From assembly GCF_016920785.2 (NCBI RefSeq), contig NW_024609837.1:48362745-48426744 (forward strand): a stretch of 64,000 bases of DNA, in the 5' to 3' direction. A program made the position numbers and the translations under genes. Numbering within the stretch: the stretch's first letter is position 1; every line of letters begins with the position of its first letter. Source of the DNA: Ixodes scapularis (lineage: Eukaryota > Arthropoda > Arachnida > Ixodida > Ixodidae). Under the pieces are notes generated by a model. That model had not been told where the DNA came from. It saw nothing but the letters and a program-made list of their open reading frames with translations, and did not search any database. Positions 1-9,790 of the stretch are shown here, in pieces.

Positions 1-2
1 TG

Positions 3-440
3 GCAACGTGCACACATGTCTTTCTGCGAAATGACGCCGTGCGAAAGCCCCTGCAACCGCCCTACGACGGGCCACACAAGGTGTTAAGGCGAGGTTCAAA
101 AAACATCACACTTGCAATTCGTGGTCGCACCGAGGTCGTCGCATTAGATCGCGTTAAAGCAGCTTATTTAGATGGCGCCCCAACAGACACTTCTGCAACG
201 GCACCACCCCACCCGGAAGTGCCACCTAAACAAACAACGCTCGCGCCAACCTCGCCTCTTCCTTCTCCACCCGACCACAAACAGATCATCGCCCCGGACA
301 AACAGCACCCGACGAAGATCCAGACACGCTCCGGTCGCCACGTGCATTGGCCACAGCGTCTGGGCATCGCAGCTCCTTCAACAGCTGCTGCACACCTCAC
401 TCGCGCGCCCGCGGCGAGTCGAAAGCTTAGGCTCGGATAA
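3..440 (+). CDS. Ty3/gypsy retrotransposon pol polyprotein, C-terminal end (partial)
   Basis: The reading frame is open from base 3, so it enters from outside the window and stops at 438-440. The protein shows the segment LQPPYDGPHKVLRR followed by a region ending in VVALDRVKAAYL. This is the characteristic small barrel-like module after the integrase of Ty3/gypsy Pol, typical of arthropod elements. A long Pro/Thr-rich linker follows, then TRSGRHVHWPQRL, a basic C-terminal motif common in tick gypsy Pol proteins. A purine-rich polypurine-tract candidate (471-481) lies just downstream, as expected before a 3' LTR. No frameshift is visible in this stretch. The protein would act in integration of the element's cDNA. 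I see no envelope gene, so this is treated as a retrotransposon and not a retrovirus. The family assignment is by motif recognition. Confidence 0.72.
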   Translation, partial: ATCTHVFLRNDAVRKPLQPPYDGPHKVLRRGSKNITLAIRGRTEVVALDRVKAAYLDGAPTDTSATAPPHPEVPPKQTTLAPTSPLPSPPDHKQIIAPDKQHPTKIQTRSGRHVHWPQRLGIAAPSTAAAHLTRAPAASRKLRLG

Positions 441-940
441 CGGTGGTCTCTAAAACGTTCGCCTACTCTCTGGGGAGGGAGTACTGTGGTCACGTACGCA
501 CGCACCGACCCAGCGGCTCCCGAGAGAACTTTTCTCCACTCGATCGAGCGGCCCCGGAGAGCGTCAGGTTACCTTACCCGGCTCAAGTGCTGCGTCGTCG
601 ACGGATGTTGCCGCACGCTTACACAAGTCCGCGCAACATCCATTGCACCACATTAGACAACATCTTGGCAATCACACCATAGCACTGCCAATACTGCTGT
701 CTCATCTGGCTGACGTATTGCCTCGCGATTGCACCAGTTCACGCCATCGCGAGGTAACCCTCAGCACGAGGGTTTAAAAAGAAGTCGGACAGAGGAATAA
801 AGGAAGACGAGACGGAGTGAGCAGCGAGACGACATGGGACCAGCGGCCTGAACAGACGCCGACAACACTCTTTCATCATTATTATAAATTTGGCCAAGTA
901 ATAATCAGTTAACGAAATAAAATGTTAGTGTTCTCACCAA
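441..940 (+). mobile_element. Probable 3' LTR of the gypsy element
   Basis: The polypurine-tract-like GGGGAGGGAG (about 472-481) is followed by TACTGTGGTC, a start similar to other tick gypsy LTRs. A TATA-like TTTAAAAA lies near 773. Polyadenylation-like AATAAA hexamers lie near 797 and 916. The 3' boundary is uncertain because the 5' LTR is outside the window. Confidence 0.5.
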
Positions 941-1308
941 CCGTTCCAGACCAAGTCTAGAACAACCCGAGATACTACAGGTTGCTTCAACTCGTCGCTC
1001 CGCTGTCCTCTCCGCGCATTGGCGAATGCGGTGCGTCCGTGTTTCTCGTAGTTATTATTTAGTAGCACACCATATATTATGGGCATAGCTTCGGCGGTAA
1101 ATGTGTAACTCGTTTTGACTATTTTCACCGTCGGCGTCCCGGATGTGTATGAGGAGGCTACCGGAGGCACATGAATCAGCGTTAGCACTGACACACATTA
1201 AATATTTAAATGGCGAACTGCACGGGGCTCCAAATGCCAATTACTTATGACATCTCCGTGTGTCTGAGTAAATGTGGGTGGATAGGTTCATTAAAAAGCG
1301 CAAGGAAT

Positions 1309-1727
1309 ATTGCCGCGCGCGCGGCTGGCCAAGTAGGCAGCGCACTCGTGGCCTAACGGTTATCGTACTTGCCTGCCAGGCGAAAAGCCAAGGTTTGATG
1401 CCTGGCCGCGGAAACACATGTTCGTTGTTTTTGTAATGTCGCGCTCTGGTAAATTCGAAAACCCCGTTGTTTATTCGAGATTAGAACCTTTTACGCTCCG
1501 AACCATCTACGCCGATTCCTCCATAAGCCCACGCGTCTACGTAAGGGACTCCGCGTGGCGAGACGCAGTCAGACTTGCCCCAGCGCTCGATCCTGCTGCT
1601 TCGCCGACATCGACGCCTGCGACGCTAGCCTTATTATTCTATTTTGTTCTGGGTGCTAGTTTCCCCCATTAAACGTTTAGTTTATCCAGTTATTTGCCGC
1701 CTCATCATTTGTCATTCATGACAATAT
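1309..1727 (+). mobile_element. tRNA-derived SINE, copy 1
   Basis: The head resembles a tRNA with an A box (GTGGCCTAACGG, 1348-1359) and a B box (GGTTTGATGCC, 1392-1402). The body and tail match copies at 15890-16327 and 30718-31133. Shared blocks include the AACGTTTAG/CTTTAAACG-type tail and the final GCCGCCTCATCA...GTC...TGACAATA segment. The degenerate B box suggests this is the oldest of the three copies. Confidence 0.75.
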
Positions 1728-2469
1728 TTATCATCGCGCCTTTATGAATAAAAGAAGGTGGCGTAAACAATAAATTTAATAATAATAATAATAATATAAT
1801 AATGCGTTTTATTTTCCGCCAAAAAATGTATAACGGAGGGATACCGAGGAAAAAATCTCCATGATACAGCTTGACGAGCCCTCGGCCTCCCATCCTTGCA
1901 TTTGGCAGCAGTGGCACAGAAAACAAAACAAACCGACAAAATGCACGTGAATAATTATTCGCAGACAAAGAATGCATGCCGGGAAAGCACAGTTCAATAC
2001 AACACAAAAAGGCAATCCACTCATGGTAGCATTGTTTCAAAGGAAATAATATACATTTGCTAAACAGGCATATTTGAAACAAAAGCTCGTATTTCATTAA
2101 ATGACCAGTTAGGGAGGGGGATGTTTTCAGTGCGAAATAAGCGGAGTAGCCTAGGTCGGGTCTACTTGAGATTATCATTTCCTCGCCATACGTTGTTTTG
2201 TAATTTTGAAGCATCCAGTACTCCGTGCAACGGGTGGAATATGCGGTCCCTCTGTGTGTTAGGGACGCGAGTTCCAGAAATGTACGAGCTGTTTTTTCTA
2301 CATGTGATTTATAGGTTAGACACAGTCAATATTATTACAGCCAATTCAGAGCCATCAGACTTAGGCCATTAAAGATAGGCGCACTAGGAGTGTTATAGGA
2401 ACACTGCATATTATTCGTAAAAACCTTTTCTTGGAGGACAAGTATTGCATTTAAATTTTCATTTTTTTT
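1728..2469. other. Non-coding AT-rich sequence
   Basis: A short (AAT)n microsatellite lies at about 1780-1800. Frames of up to 169 codons on the - strand are low-complexity and show no family motif. I see nothing else. Confidence 0.5.
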
Positions 2470-3145
2470 TATTTACCTTGACTAGATGTTAATAGTTCAC
2501 ATGGAATAGATAGAATGATTTATGGACTAGTAATTTCTTATGTCTTGGTAAAATATGGCGTTGAAGGTATATCGCGCCAACCACGCGTGACAGCTTTACC
2601 AATATATAATTTACATGCTCGTTCCATCTCATTCGATGTATGAAGATGAAACCGAGTGTTTTAAAACTAGAAAGAACTTATATTTTTGTTGAATTCAGGA
2701 TATTATCACTGGTAATATTATCATCCTTGTTGCTTGGACTAAATAAAATGGCTTTTTTTGCTCTCTTTATTTTTCTGAAGAATTACAACTATTCCAAGTT
2801 ACTAGGCCCTTGAATGTTTTATTTGCGTTAATTACTAATTTGTGACCGCAGTTTTTTTGAAAAAAATAAACTCGTGTCATCAGCATAAATTATATATTTA
2901 ATATCTGGGTTTACGGTTACAATATCATTCACCTACAGGTTAAACAAAAAAGGCCCCGAGATATTCCCTGTGGAACACCGGATAAGATTGGATTTACTTC
3001 ATAACAGAAGCCGTTTATATGAACATATTGTTTTCGATGCGATAGGTACGACGTAATAAAAGTTGAGGCATAACCACGAAATCTGTACATTTCCAGCGGC
3101 CTGATTAACAGATTGCTGCTTAAATGATCGGATGCTTTGCCGAAA
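2470..3145 (-). pseudogene. LINE reverse transcriptase, downstream half (interrupted by insertion)
   Basis: Read on the - strand, this encodes the RT palm and thumb of a non-LTR retrotransposon of the CR1/L2-like type frequent in ticks. Visible blocks are SYLSHRKQYVHING, then SGVPQG, then the catalytic YADDTSLFF (YADD codons at 2876-2887). Downstream, several stop codons interrupt a stretch that includes the MRWNEHVNYI-like block. The fragment begins abruptly at 3145, where the 3146-8925 element is inserted. The upstream half of the same RT resumes at 8926 on the same strand. The copy cannot encode a functional protein because of stops, frameshifts and the insertion. Confidence 0.8.
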
Positions 3146-3179
3146 CCCAAGTAGCACACCAGAGGAATGCCCAACTTGG

Positions 3180-3840
3180 GCAAAGGTCTGGCAAACATAA
3201 GGGCCCAACTTTGGCGCAGTTAGGTTTTTGAACCATGGCACTCATCAGTGCCCAAGTATGGTGATTAACTATAGCCTTAGTTGGGCGATCTTAGGGCATG
3301 CCAAGGTTTGGCTCTTCTCTGGTACGCAAGAGGAGTGCCAAAGTTGGTGCCATACTTGAGCCATAACCGCCATAGTAAATCCTAATCAGGGAATTCGGGG
3401 CATGCCAAGGCTTGGCGTTTCTCTGGTCCGCCAGAGGAGCGCCAAAGTTGGTGCCATACCTGAGCCATAACAGCCATAGTTAGTCCTTATCTGAGAATTC
3501 TGATCATGCCAAGGTTTGGCATTTCTCTGGTCCGCCAGAGGAGCGCCAAAGTTGGTGCCATACTTCAGCAATAACTGCCAGAGCAACGCCCAATTTCGGT
3601 ATTTTGGCCACGCAGAGTTTGGTTTTTCTCTGGTGCGCCACAGTTCTGCCAAAGTGCCAGATTTGAGCCATAACTGCCGCACTAAATCTTAGTATGGCGA
3701 ATCGGGGCATGCCGAAGTTTAGCTCTTCTCTGGCTACACACTGAAGTGCCAAATAAGTGCCAAAAATGGCAAAGAAAGCCGAGATGCCCGCCCAAGTTCT
3801 GAATATGCCTGGTGCGTCACAGAAGTGCTCTTTCACGCGT
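3180..3840. repeat. 104-bp tandem repeat array
   Basis: The anchor CATGCCAAGG recurs at 3297, 3401 and 3505, exactly 104 bp apart. Diverged copies follow at 3609 and 3708, and a degenerate copy lies upstream. Each unit contains TTTCTCTGGT, then CGCCAAAGTTGGTGCCATAC, then GAGCCATAAC. Confidence 0.88.
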
Positions 3841-4394
3841 CCCAGAAGAGAATTAAATTAAATAAGCGTTGGAAACACGATGGTAAGATGTCATCCCCTC
3901 CGTTCTCAAGGCGCACGGTAATACTTTCCAGTATCCTGCCAGTGCCGGCCGAAAGTCGGTTCCAATATTGCTTAAATGTCCAGTTTTGGACTACCGTTTG
4001 ATATCCGGCAGGTATATTGCCGTACAGCTGTTTTGCACCGGCCTATCGTTCGCACAATATTGTGCGACTACTCTACGAGGTGTCTGCTCCGTATTGGCCG
4101 AACGTCGTGCAAGAATGTGTACGTTGCATATCATTTGTTGCATATTTAATCACAAATACGGACAAACACATTTTTTTCGATCGCTCCCAGAAGTTTATTA
4201 AACCACTATCATTACACACACTGTATTCTTGACATATTTACAAAGGTCACACTTCTCTCACTCTGTAAAACGGTAGCAAAAATATACAATAGTATTAACA
4301 CTGTCCTCATGCCAAGCAAAACTCATCACACAAAAAGCCGCGGAGATCGAGAGGAAATCAGAACTACTTGCAGTGTACTTACTAATAAAAGAGC

Positions 4395-4880
4395 AATAAC
4401 ATGTAATCCTTGATAGATGCATAATCCAACTCAGGCACCCCACAAACACATTCGAGAATAAAGGTTGCGCACATTCAACTGACGTCTCGTCGTCGGCGAA
4501 GAGCAGTTTTTGTCGAAGCGTGTAAAACAAACAGATCACAAGAATTCCAAGAACTCCGGTGAAAAAAAAATGGCTGTTACCAAAAAATTGGCATGGACGT
4601 ATTCTGACCGTTTACGACGGAAAAACACGGCCGCGTCTGCTACGCACGAAAGCAGCAGAACATTGAAGAGCGCCGTTCGAAAACCGGACCTACGTGGCCC
4701 GCCTATTTCTATAACTAGGAAAACAGCGAAAACAACAGCCCCAGAGATCCCATCAGCGTGACAGATAAAGTCACGTGACAAATTTTCGTCCAAACGTTTT
4801 TGTCCTACGCGTCCTACGTAGACAGGTCACGCCGGGTCGCGCGTTTCGCTCCACCATTTTGATCTCCGCTTCATTTTTGA
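4395..4880. repeat. Dispersed repeat, copy 1 (second copy at 47405-47960)
   Basis: Shared blocks with 47405-47960, in the same orientation, include CATGTAATCCTTGATA, AAACCGGACCTACGTGGCCC and CAGTCACGTGACAAATTTTC-like segments. On the - strand both copies contain a frame ending in ETSVEC preceded by a Leu-Leu motif, which hints at a once-coding or transcribed source. Neither copy is intact as a protein. The family is not recognised. Confidence 0.62.
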
Positions 4881-6111
4881 TATTTAGAAAACTATGTAGC
4901 ACTCTTCAGTATCATATATGAAGACCCCATGTCAAATATTACGATCTAATTCCGTTTATATATTTATTAAACTGGCCAGCAAACCTTCAAGCAAGCCAAG
5001 TCGCCGAAATTCGCCAACTCTAGCGTACGGCGCGAGGCGCAATCATCAGCGCAGTCAATGCCACGCAGTTGGAGCAGCCGACATTGAGCCCCTACGTCAT
5101 TCTCACGTTTTGCTCGTTTTTACTTCTCAGAGCGAATTTGAACGTTGACGTCATGCGTTTCTCCTCCCGGTGTTGGCTGACCGGGCGTTCACGTGATCAC
5201 TCTAGCGCGGATGCGCTAGTTTGCGCTGCCCTGCGCGCTTACCGGTCTGTTTCTCCGCTCCCCCTCTCCTCTTTCGTCTTCTCCCCTTCCCCCTCTCCCC
5301 CGGGCCATCACCGTCCACGCCATGCAAAGCGACCTGCCCGCGTCCAATAAAAAAGAAAAAAAGGTCTTCCCGCGTCGCGTGTCCTGCTTCCCGCTCCCTC
5401 CCGAACGTCGCAAGACCACGTGGTTCGACGTGACGTCCAACGTTATTAGATTAGCTCAGTTACGGAACTGCTCATAGACGCTGCACGGATGAACAGTACC
5501 CCCTCGCTCACCACTACTCGCCAAGCGTCGCTCGACGCGCCGCCGGACGGCTGCTTTGGTAACTGCAGCGTATACTATGGGAATCGGGCACTCGAGCGAC
5601 TCGGGCACGGTGAATCCGGGTCGGGATCGCTACATACGTTTCGAAGCACGGCGTCTAGATGGCGCTTCATCTCTGCTCTTTGGAACGCACAGTTATGAAA
5701 CGAAAATCTAGATGGCGCTTCGAACGACACTTGGCGGATTGAAGTGAGTGAGGGGGGGTACCCCCTTCCGCTTGAGTTCCACAACTGAGGTAATCTAGTA
5801 ACGTTGGTGACGTCGCCATGACTCTGACGACCCGAGACCAATGTTGCCTGGCGGAACCGAAGTTTCGGTTTCGGTATCTGCTGATGTTTAAATTAGGATT
5901 ACAAAAATAATATTCCACGTTTCGCGAATCCGAAGACGTAGAGTTGTTTAGTAGTGCTTTGTGAAATGGAATCACATATAAGCCTAAAGGCTTGAGCGGA
6001 GTTGCCCTTTAAGGGTAGTCGGCAAAGTATGTTCCAAACTTTGGTGACCGTAATTTGTTCTAAAAAAGGGTACTTCCTGAGGTTCTTTAATTTGTTCTGG
6101 GTATCAATGTA
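4881..6111. other. Non-coding sequence inside the 5.78-kb element
   Basis: The stretch contains a C/T-rich segment (about 5250-5310) and two short copies of TCTAGATGGCGCTTC (near 5654 and 5707). No gene or known element is recognised. Confidence 0.4.
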
Positions 6112-6533
6112 CTATCGGGGAAAAATGAAATGCGAACAGAGGAGCGCGTGGCTCGCGGTACAGGCTGCGCCACCTGGAAGTGAGCCCAGGAGCGAGGGTG
6201 CGTGGCCTACTCCGATGTTTCACGCCCTTTGCTCTGCGCTCCCCAAGCTTCGGCAGTGTGCCTCTCAGTGCGCTGAAAGCTATCACCGCTATCTTTGCTT
6301 GCTCGGCGTGTGCGGCGAGCTTCTTCGCACCGCACGCGCTGAGCCAGCAAAGATAGCGGTGACGCTTGCAGCGTACTGAGAGGCGAACTGCCGAAGCTTG
6401 AAGAGCGCTGAGCGAGGGGCGTGAACACATCGGAGTAGGCCACGCACCCTCGCCCCTTGGCTCACTTCCAGGTGGCGCAGCCTGTACCGCGAGCCACGCG
6501 CTCCTCTGTTCGCATTTCATTTTTCCCCGATAG
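6112..6533. mobile_element. Palindromic Tc1/mariner-type MITE, TA-flanked
   Basis: Nearly the whole 422 bp is an inverted repeat. The left arm begins CTATCGGGGAAAAATG and the right arm ends with its complement CCCCGATAG. TA dinucleotides flank both ends (6110-6111 and 6534-6535). Arms of about 200 bp meet around 6320-6335. Sub-blocks such as CAGGCTGCGCCACCTGG resemble the arms of the larger element at 11898-12860, so the two appear related. Confidence 0.8.
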
Positions 6534-7009
6534 TACGTCATGTGCAGGGTTCTGCGTTTTCGGTTTTTATTTTTTTCAAAATTCGGTATACTTTTTTCAA
6601 CGTTCATTTTAAAATTCAAATTTTTTTTCGGTGTATATTGATTTATGCTTACAAATGTTTACCGTTTTTTTTTTTTTTTTTTGTCGAACACGAAAGAAAC
6701 ACCACTGGACACCGGATCAGATTATCCTTGGTAACTCTGATATTTGTGATCCCTCAAGAAATAACAGCACAAATATATTAAATGAAAACAAAAAACATTG
6801 CCACTTTATTTAACAAATATGTGCAACTGTAAAAAAAAGAAACTTTGAACTATAAACAAATTAGTACCTTAAAAACATGGAACTTCACCCTCTGTACATT
6901 AGGATTACGTGATCTTATTATTGGAAATACACATGTCCTTTCCGAGGTTCTCCTCGTTGATCCACGCTCATTCTTTCTTGTTAATATGACCCTGGGCTTC
7001 GAGACTGCC

Positions 7010-7405
7010 ATCTCAACGTTACACTGGACACCGGCAGGCCTCAGAAAGATAATCTCCTTTCTCGGTGCTTATGTTTTGCGGGCTTGTCGCCATCCGATAG
7101 GCCTCAATTATTTCTCTCCCGACTCGCTCGCAGTGGCACCCATGGCTGTCGTGCCGGCGAAATTACGAGCGCAGCCGGGACATTTCCTCCCGTGAATGAC
7201 ATTGAGCACCCGGGACATTTTCTCCCGGGTGCTTAGGATCCGAAGCAGCTCTTTCGGCGTCCATTTGATGTTCTCGGAGTCGGTCGTTGAGGCATCGCCC
7301 CGTTCGCCCGATGTACCTGGTCCCGCAGGACAGGAGGATCGCGTACACTTCCTCCGCTTCCTCTCCTTCCCCCAAGATTTTCCTTTCCGGTACTCCCACG
7401 GAGCG
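7010..7405 (-). pseudogene. Penelope-like element GIY-YIG endonuclease fragment
   Basis: On the - strand the segment VYAILL...CGTRYIGRTGRCLNDRLREH matches the GIY-YIG nuclease domain that ends Pol proteins of Penelope-like retroelements (GIY represented by VYA, YIG intact, followed by RLREH). After a frameshift, the CERVGREIIEAYRM segment matches the conserved REIIEAY block with the catalytic Glu. A tail TEKGDYL parallels the usual ALTDKEIDFL-like end. At least one frame change breaks it. It lies inside the 5.78-kb TIR element. Confidence 0.75.
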
Positions 7406-7764
7406 GGCGGGCTTAGAGCTTGAAGCCGAGAATAAATGTTGTTAAAGTTGAAAGATTGTCCTTTCTGTATAGTCCCTTTTGTGTTTCCACTTTCTAAATG
7501 TTCAAAAAGTACCAACACGCTAAAATAGTACAAGTTCCGGGATTTCATTTTCATTCCCCAAGTGCGATGTGGGAACCGCGCCACGGAGCCCCGGTCGTTT
7601 CCGCTCTTTGTTATCGCTAGGATTTGACAGTGCTCAATCACAATGCAAGACACGCACAGAGCCACGCTCGCTTTTGCAATGCACCGCCTAATAATGATAT
7701 CTCTTGTGGAGACGTGCGCACATCAGTCTCGCGCAGTGCTAGCTCGATGGCAGCACTTTCTGTA

Positions 7765-8077
7765 AAGGCGGATTCACACCGGAGATGTAAGCAGTCGCGC
7801 GTCCGACTAAATCGCATCGAAAAAAAAAAAAAGTAATTAGACGGTCAATCTGGCGTGCACAATGAGCGAGTCCAACGCCTTCGTTGGCGAGTCGCTTCTC
7901 AAAAACGCTCGCTCCGAACGCCGTTAATTGGCTCGGCCTCTCCGTGACTAGAGCGCGTCGCAAAAAGTCGGGTCAGCAAGCGACTGCTCAAATCCCGTCG
8001 CTTTTTGCCCGCGATGGTCGCTTTTGCGATGAAAGTTATCGTGCGACTAGATCGCATCGCCGGTGTGAACGCGCCTT
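7765..8077. mobile_element. Small MITE with GGCGCGTTCACACC-type termini
   Basis: The left end AAGGCGGATTCACACCGG and the right end, reverse-complemented, AAGGCGCGTTCACACCGG are inverted repeats. Subterminal blocks GACTAAATCGCATCG (left) and GACTAGATCGCATCG (right) continue in direct orientation. No coding frame is recognised. The termini resemble short DNA elements common in animals, but the superfamily is not settled. Confidence 0.62.
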
Positions 8078-8329
8078 AATGTCGAACCAGTCTCAAGGCG
8101 CGTCCCGATATTGGCGTGTGTACCTGCGCGCGTGTTCAACATTAGTCACAATTTGCGTTTGTAAAGCCTGATCCAGCCGCGTTAAAACATTCAGCCAACT
8201 TTTGGACTGGAGAAATCAAGAGACACCCAAAATAAGATAAAGTTGCCAGCCGAATAAAATTTGGTTTCTATTTAATTAAGATGAAGACCGCCCGCGTACA
8301 TCAAATACCTCATCAGCCGAACTGGCGGT

Positions 8330-8900
8330 AAGCCTAGTTCTGGCACTTGTTTGGCAACTTTGGCCCGTCGCTGCCAGATCAGAGCCAAACTATCGGGAAG
8401 CGAAGCCTAACTTTGGCACTGGTTTGGCGACTTTGGCCCGTAGCTGCTAGATGACAGCTGAACTATCGGGACGCGAAGCCTAACTTGGGCACTCATTTGG
8501 CGACTTGGGCCCAAAGATCCAGATGTAAACCGAACTACAAGGTAGTAAGTCTAACTCTGGCACTGCTGTAGCGATTTTGGCACGAAAGTGACAGATGACA
8601 GCCGAACTATCAAAAAGTGAAGCCTAACTTTGGCATTAGTTTGGCGATTTTGGTCCAAAAATGCCAAAGATCTGCCGAACTACCGGGCAGTAAGCCTAAA
8701 TATGGCATTTGTTAGGCAATTTAGGCGCAAAGATGCCAGATGACAGCCGAACTACCAGGCAGTGAAGCCTAAGTTTGGCACTTGTTTGGCGAATTAGGGC
8801 CAAAATACCCAGACTGTTGAAAAGGGAGGTCAGCTTTGGCTCTACTTTGGCTTCTTCGGGCTTTTTAATGCCCTAAAGTCTTAGACGCAAGCCAAGTTTT
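8330..8900. repeat. 73-bp tandem repeat array
   Basis: The anchor AAGCCTAACTTTGGCACT-like sequence starts at about 8330, 8403, 8476, 8547, 8620, 8692 and 8765, giving a spacing of 71-73 bp. Each unit also has TTTGGCGACTTTGGCCC and GACAGCCGAACTA blocks. This array forms the right subterminal part of the 3146-8925 element. Confidence 0.88.
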
Positions 8901-8925
8901 GGCCCAAAAGTCGGTGCTGCCTGGG

Positions 8926-9125
8926 AATCAATACAATTTACGAGTGTCATCGTTTTATCTTCAAAACTACTCAAAATGTTATCTTCTTGTTCTAAAAGAG
9001 GAAGTTCCATAAATCGGTTTTTGCGAAATCCGAAGGCCTTTGGAAAACACTGATAAGATTGAAATTGGCCTGGAGTTTTCTCTGTCATTCCTATCAGCCT
9101 TTTTGTACAAACCACTGATCTATAG
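8926..9125 (-). pseudogene. LINE reverse transcriptase, upstream half
   Basis: On the - strand this encodes FGFRKNRF, then ELPLLEQEDNILSSFEDKTM, then a VNCID segment. This is the standard CR1/L2-type RT block that leads into the FIDFSKAFD motif. It breaks at the insertion border and continues at 3145. The element appears 5'-truncated beyond about 9125. Confidence 0.78.
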
Positions 9126-9239
9126 TTAACTTATGACGCATATCTGTGTTTCCGGAAAGCCTCGTGCTTGGCTTCGTAACAAATTGAAAACAGTTGATTT
9201 TGATTTTATATGGCACATATAAAATCTTATGGGGCACAC

Positions 9240-9790
9240 TTTTGAGTTTATATGCTACTCCTCCCCCTTCGCACCCTCCCCTCCTTCTCTCCTGCTACGC
9301 TGCCGTTTAGTCGGAAATTATTCTCTAGATTTCTCGCTAAATGTAGCGGAAAAAATTACCCCCTCAGTTCAGCTGAGATATTTTCGCTCTAAATTTAGCT
9401 GGGAATATTTTCCGTTAATTTTAGCGAGAAAACTTTCCCGCCACATTTAGCTGTAACATTTCCCCGCTAGATTTAGCGGGATAATTTTCCCGCTAAATGC
9501 AGCGTGCAAATGTTTCCGCCAAGTTTAGCGTGGAACGTTTTCCGCTAAATTTAGCAGGGACATTTTCCCGCTCAACGTAGCGAGGAATTTTTTCCGGTAA
9601 ATTTGGTGGTCAATTTTTTTAGGTAAATTTAGCCTGGAAGTTTTTTCGATAAATTTAGCGGAGAAATTTCAGTATAATGCAACGCGCGCTTGCGCCCGGT
9701 TGCACTGTTCTCATGATGCAACGCGCTTGGTTACGTCGACGCCGACGGCAAGCCGCTCAAGCCGGATACGGGCGCCAAAGAGCTGCGCTC
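9240..9790. mobile_element. Minisatellite-carrying MITE, copy 1
   Basis: The right end AAGAGCTGCGCTC (ending 9790) and the preceding CCGCTCAAGCCGGATACGGGCGCC are shared with elements at 13203, 17565, 45185 and 59828. The interior (9325-9670) is a degenerate roughly 30-bp tandem repeat built around the palindrome CGCTAAATTTAGCG. A CT-rich block near 9257-9300 corresponds to the C/T-rich block of sibling copies. The left terminus is not recognisable. Confidence 0.68.

Larger units (their letters stand above)
3146..8925. mobile_element. 5.78-kb TIR element inserted into a LINE, with subterminal tandem arrays
   Basis: The two ends are imperfect inverted repeats. The left end starts CCCAAGTAGCAC, and the right end, reverse-complemented, starts CCCAGGCAGCAC. 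The flanks belong to a single LINE RT on the - strand. Removing the insert and one copy of the 2-bp AA duplication (3144-3145 and 8926-8927) makes the RT frame continuous across the FIDF-type block that holds the first catalytic Asp. Subterminal arrays are a 104-bp repeat on the left and a 73-bp repeat on the right, both rich in TTTGGCA/TGCCAAA. No transposase frame is visible, so it is probably non-autonomous. The interior holds later or co-mobilised pieces: a dispersed repeat (4395-4880), a palindromic MITE, a PLE fragment and another MITE. The superfamily is not assigned. Confidence 0.72.

Noticed and set aside
3..440. Endogenous retrovirus
   Set aside because: Only gypsy-type pol C-terminus and LTR are seen; no envelope region, so there is no reason to call it viral.
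1705..2214. 169-codon - strand ORF
   Set aside because: Low-complexity hydrophobic translation over AT-rich DNA with an (AAT)n tract and SINE tail; no motif.
3180..3840. CRISPR-like regular array
   Set aside because: Units are contiguous 104-bp tandem copies without distinct spacers, in a eukaryotic genome, inside a transposon.
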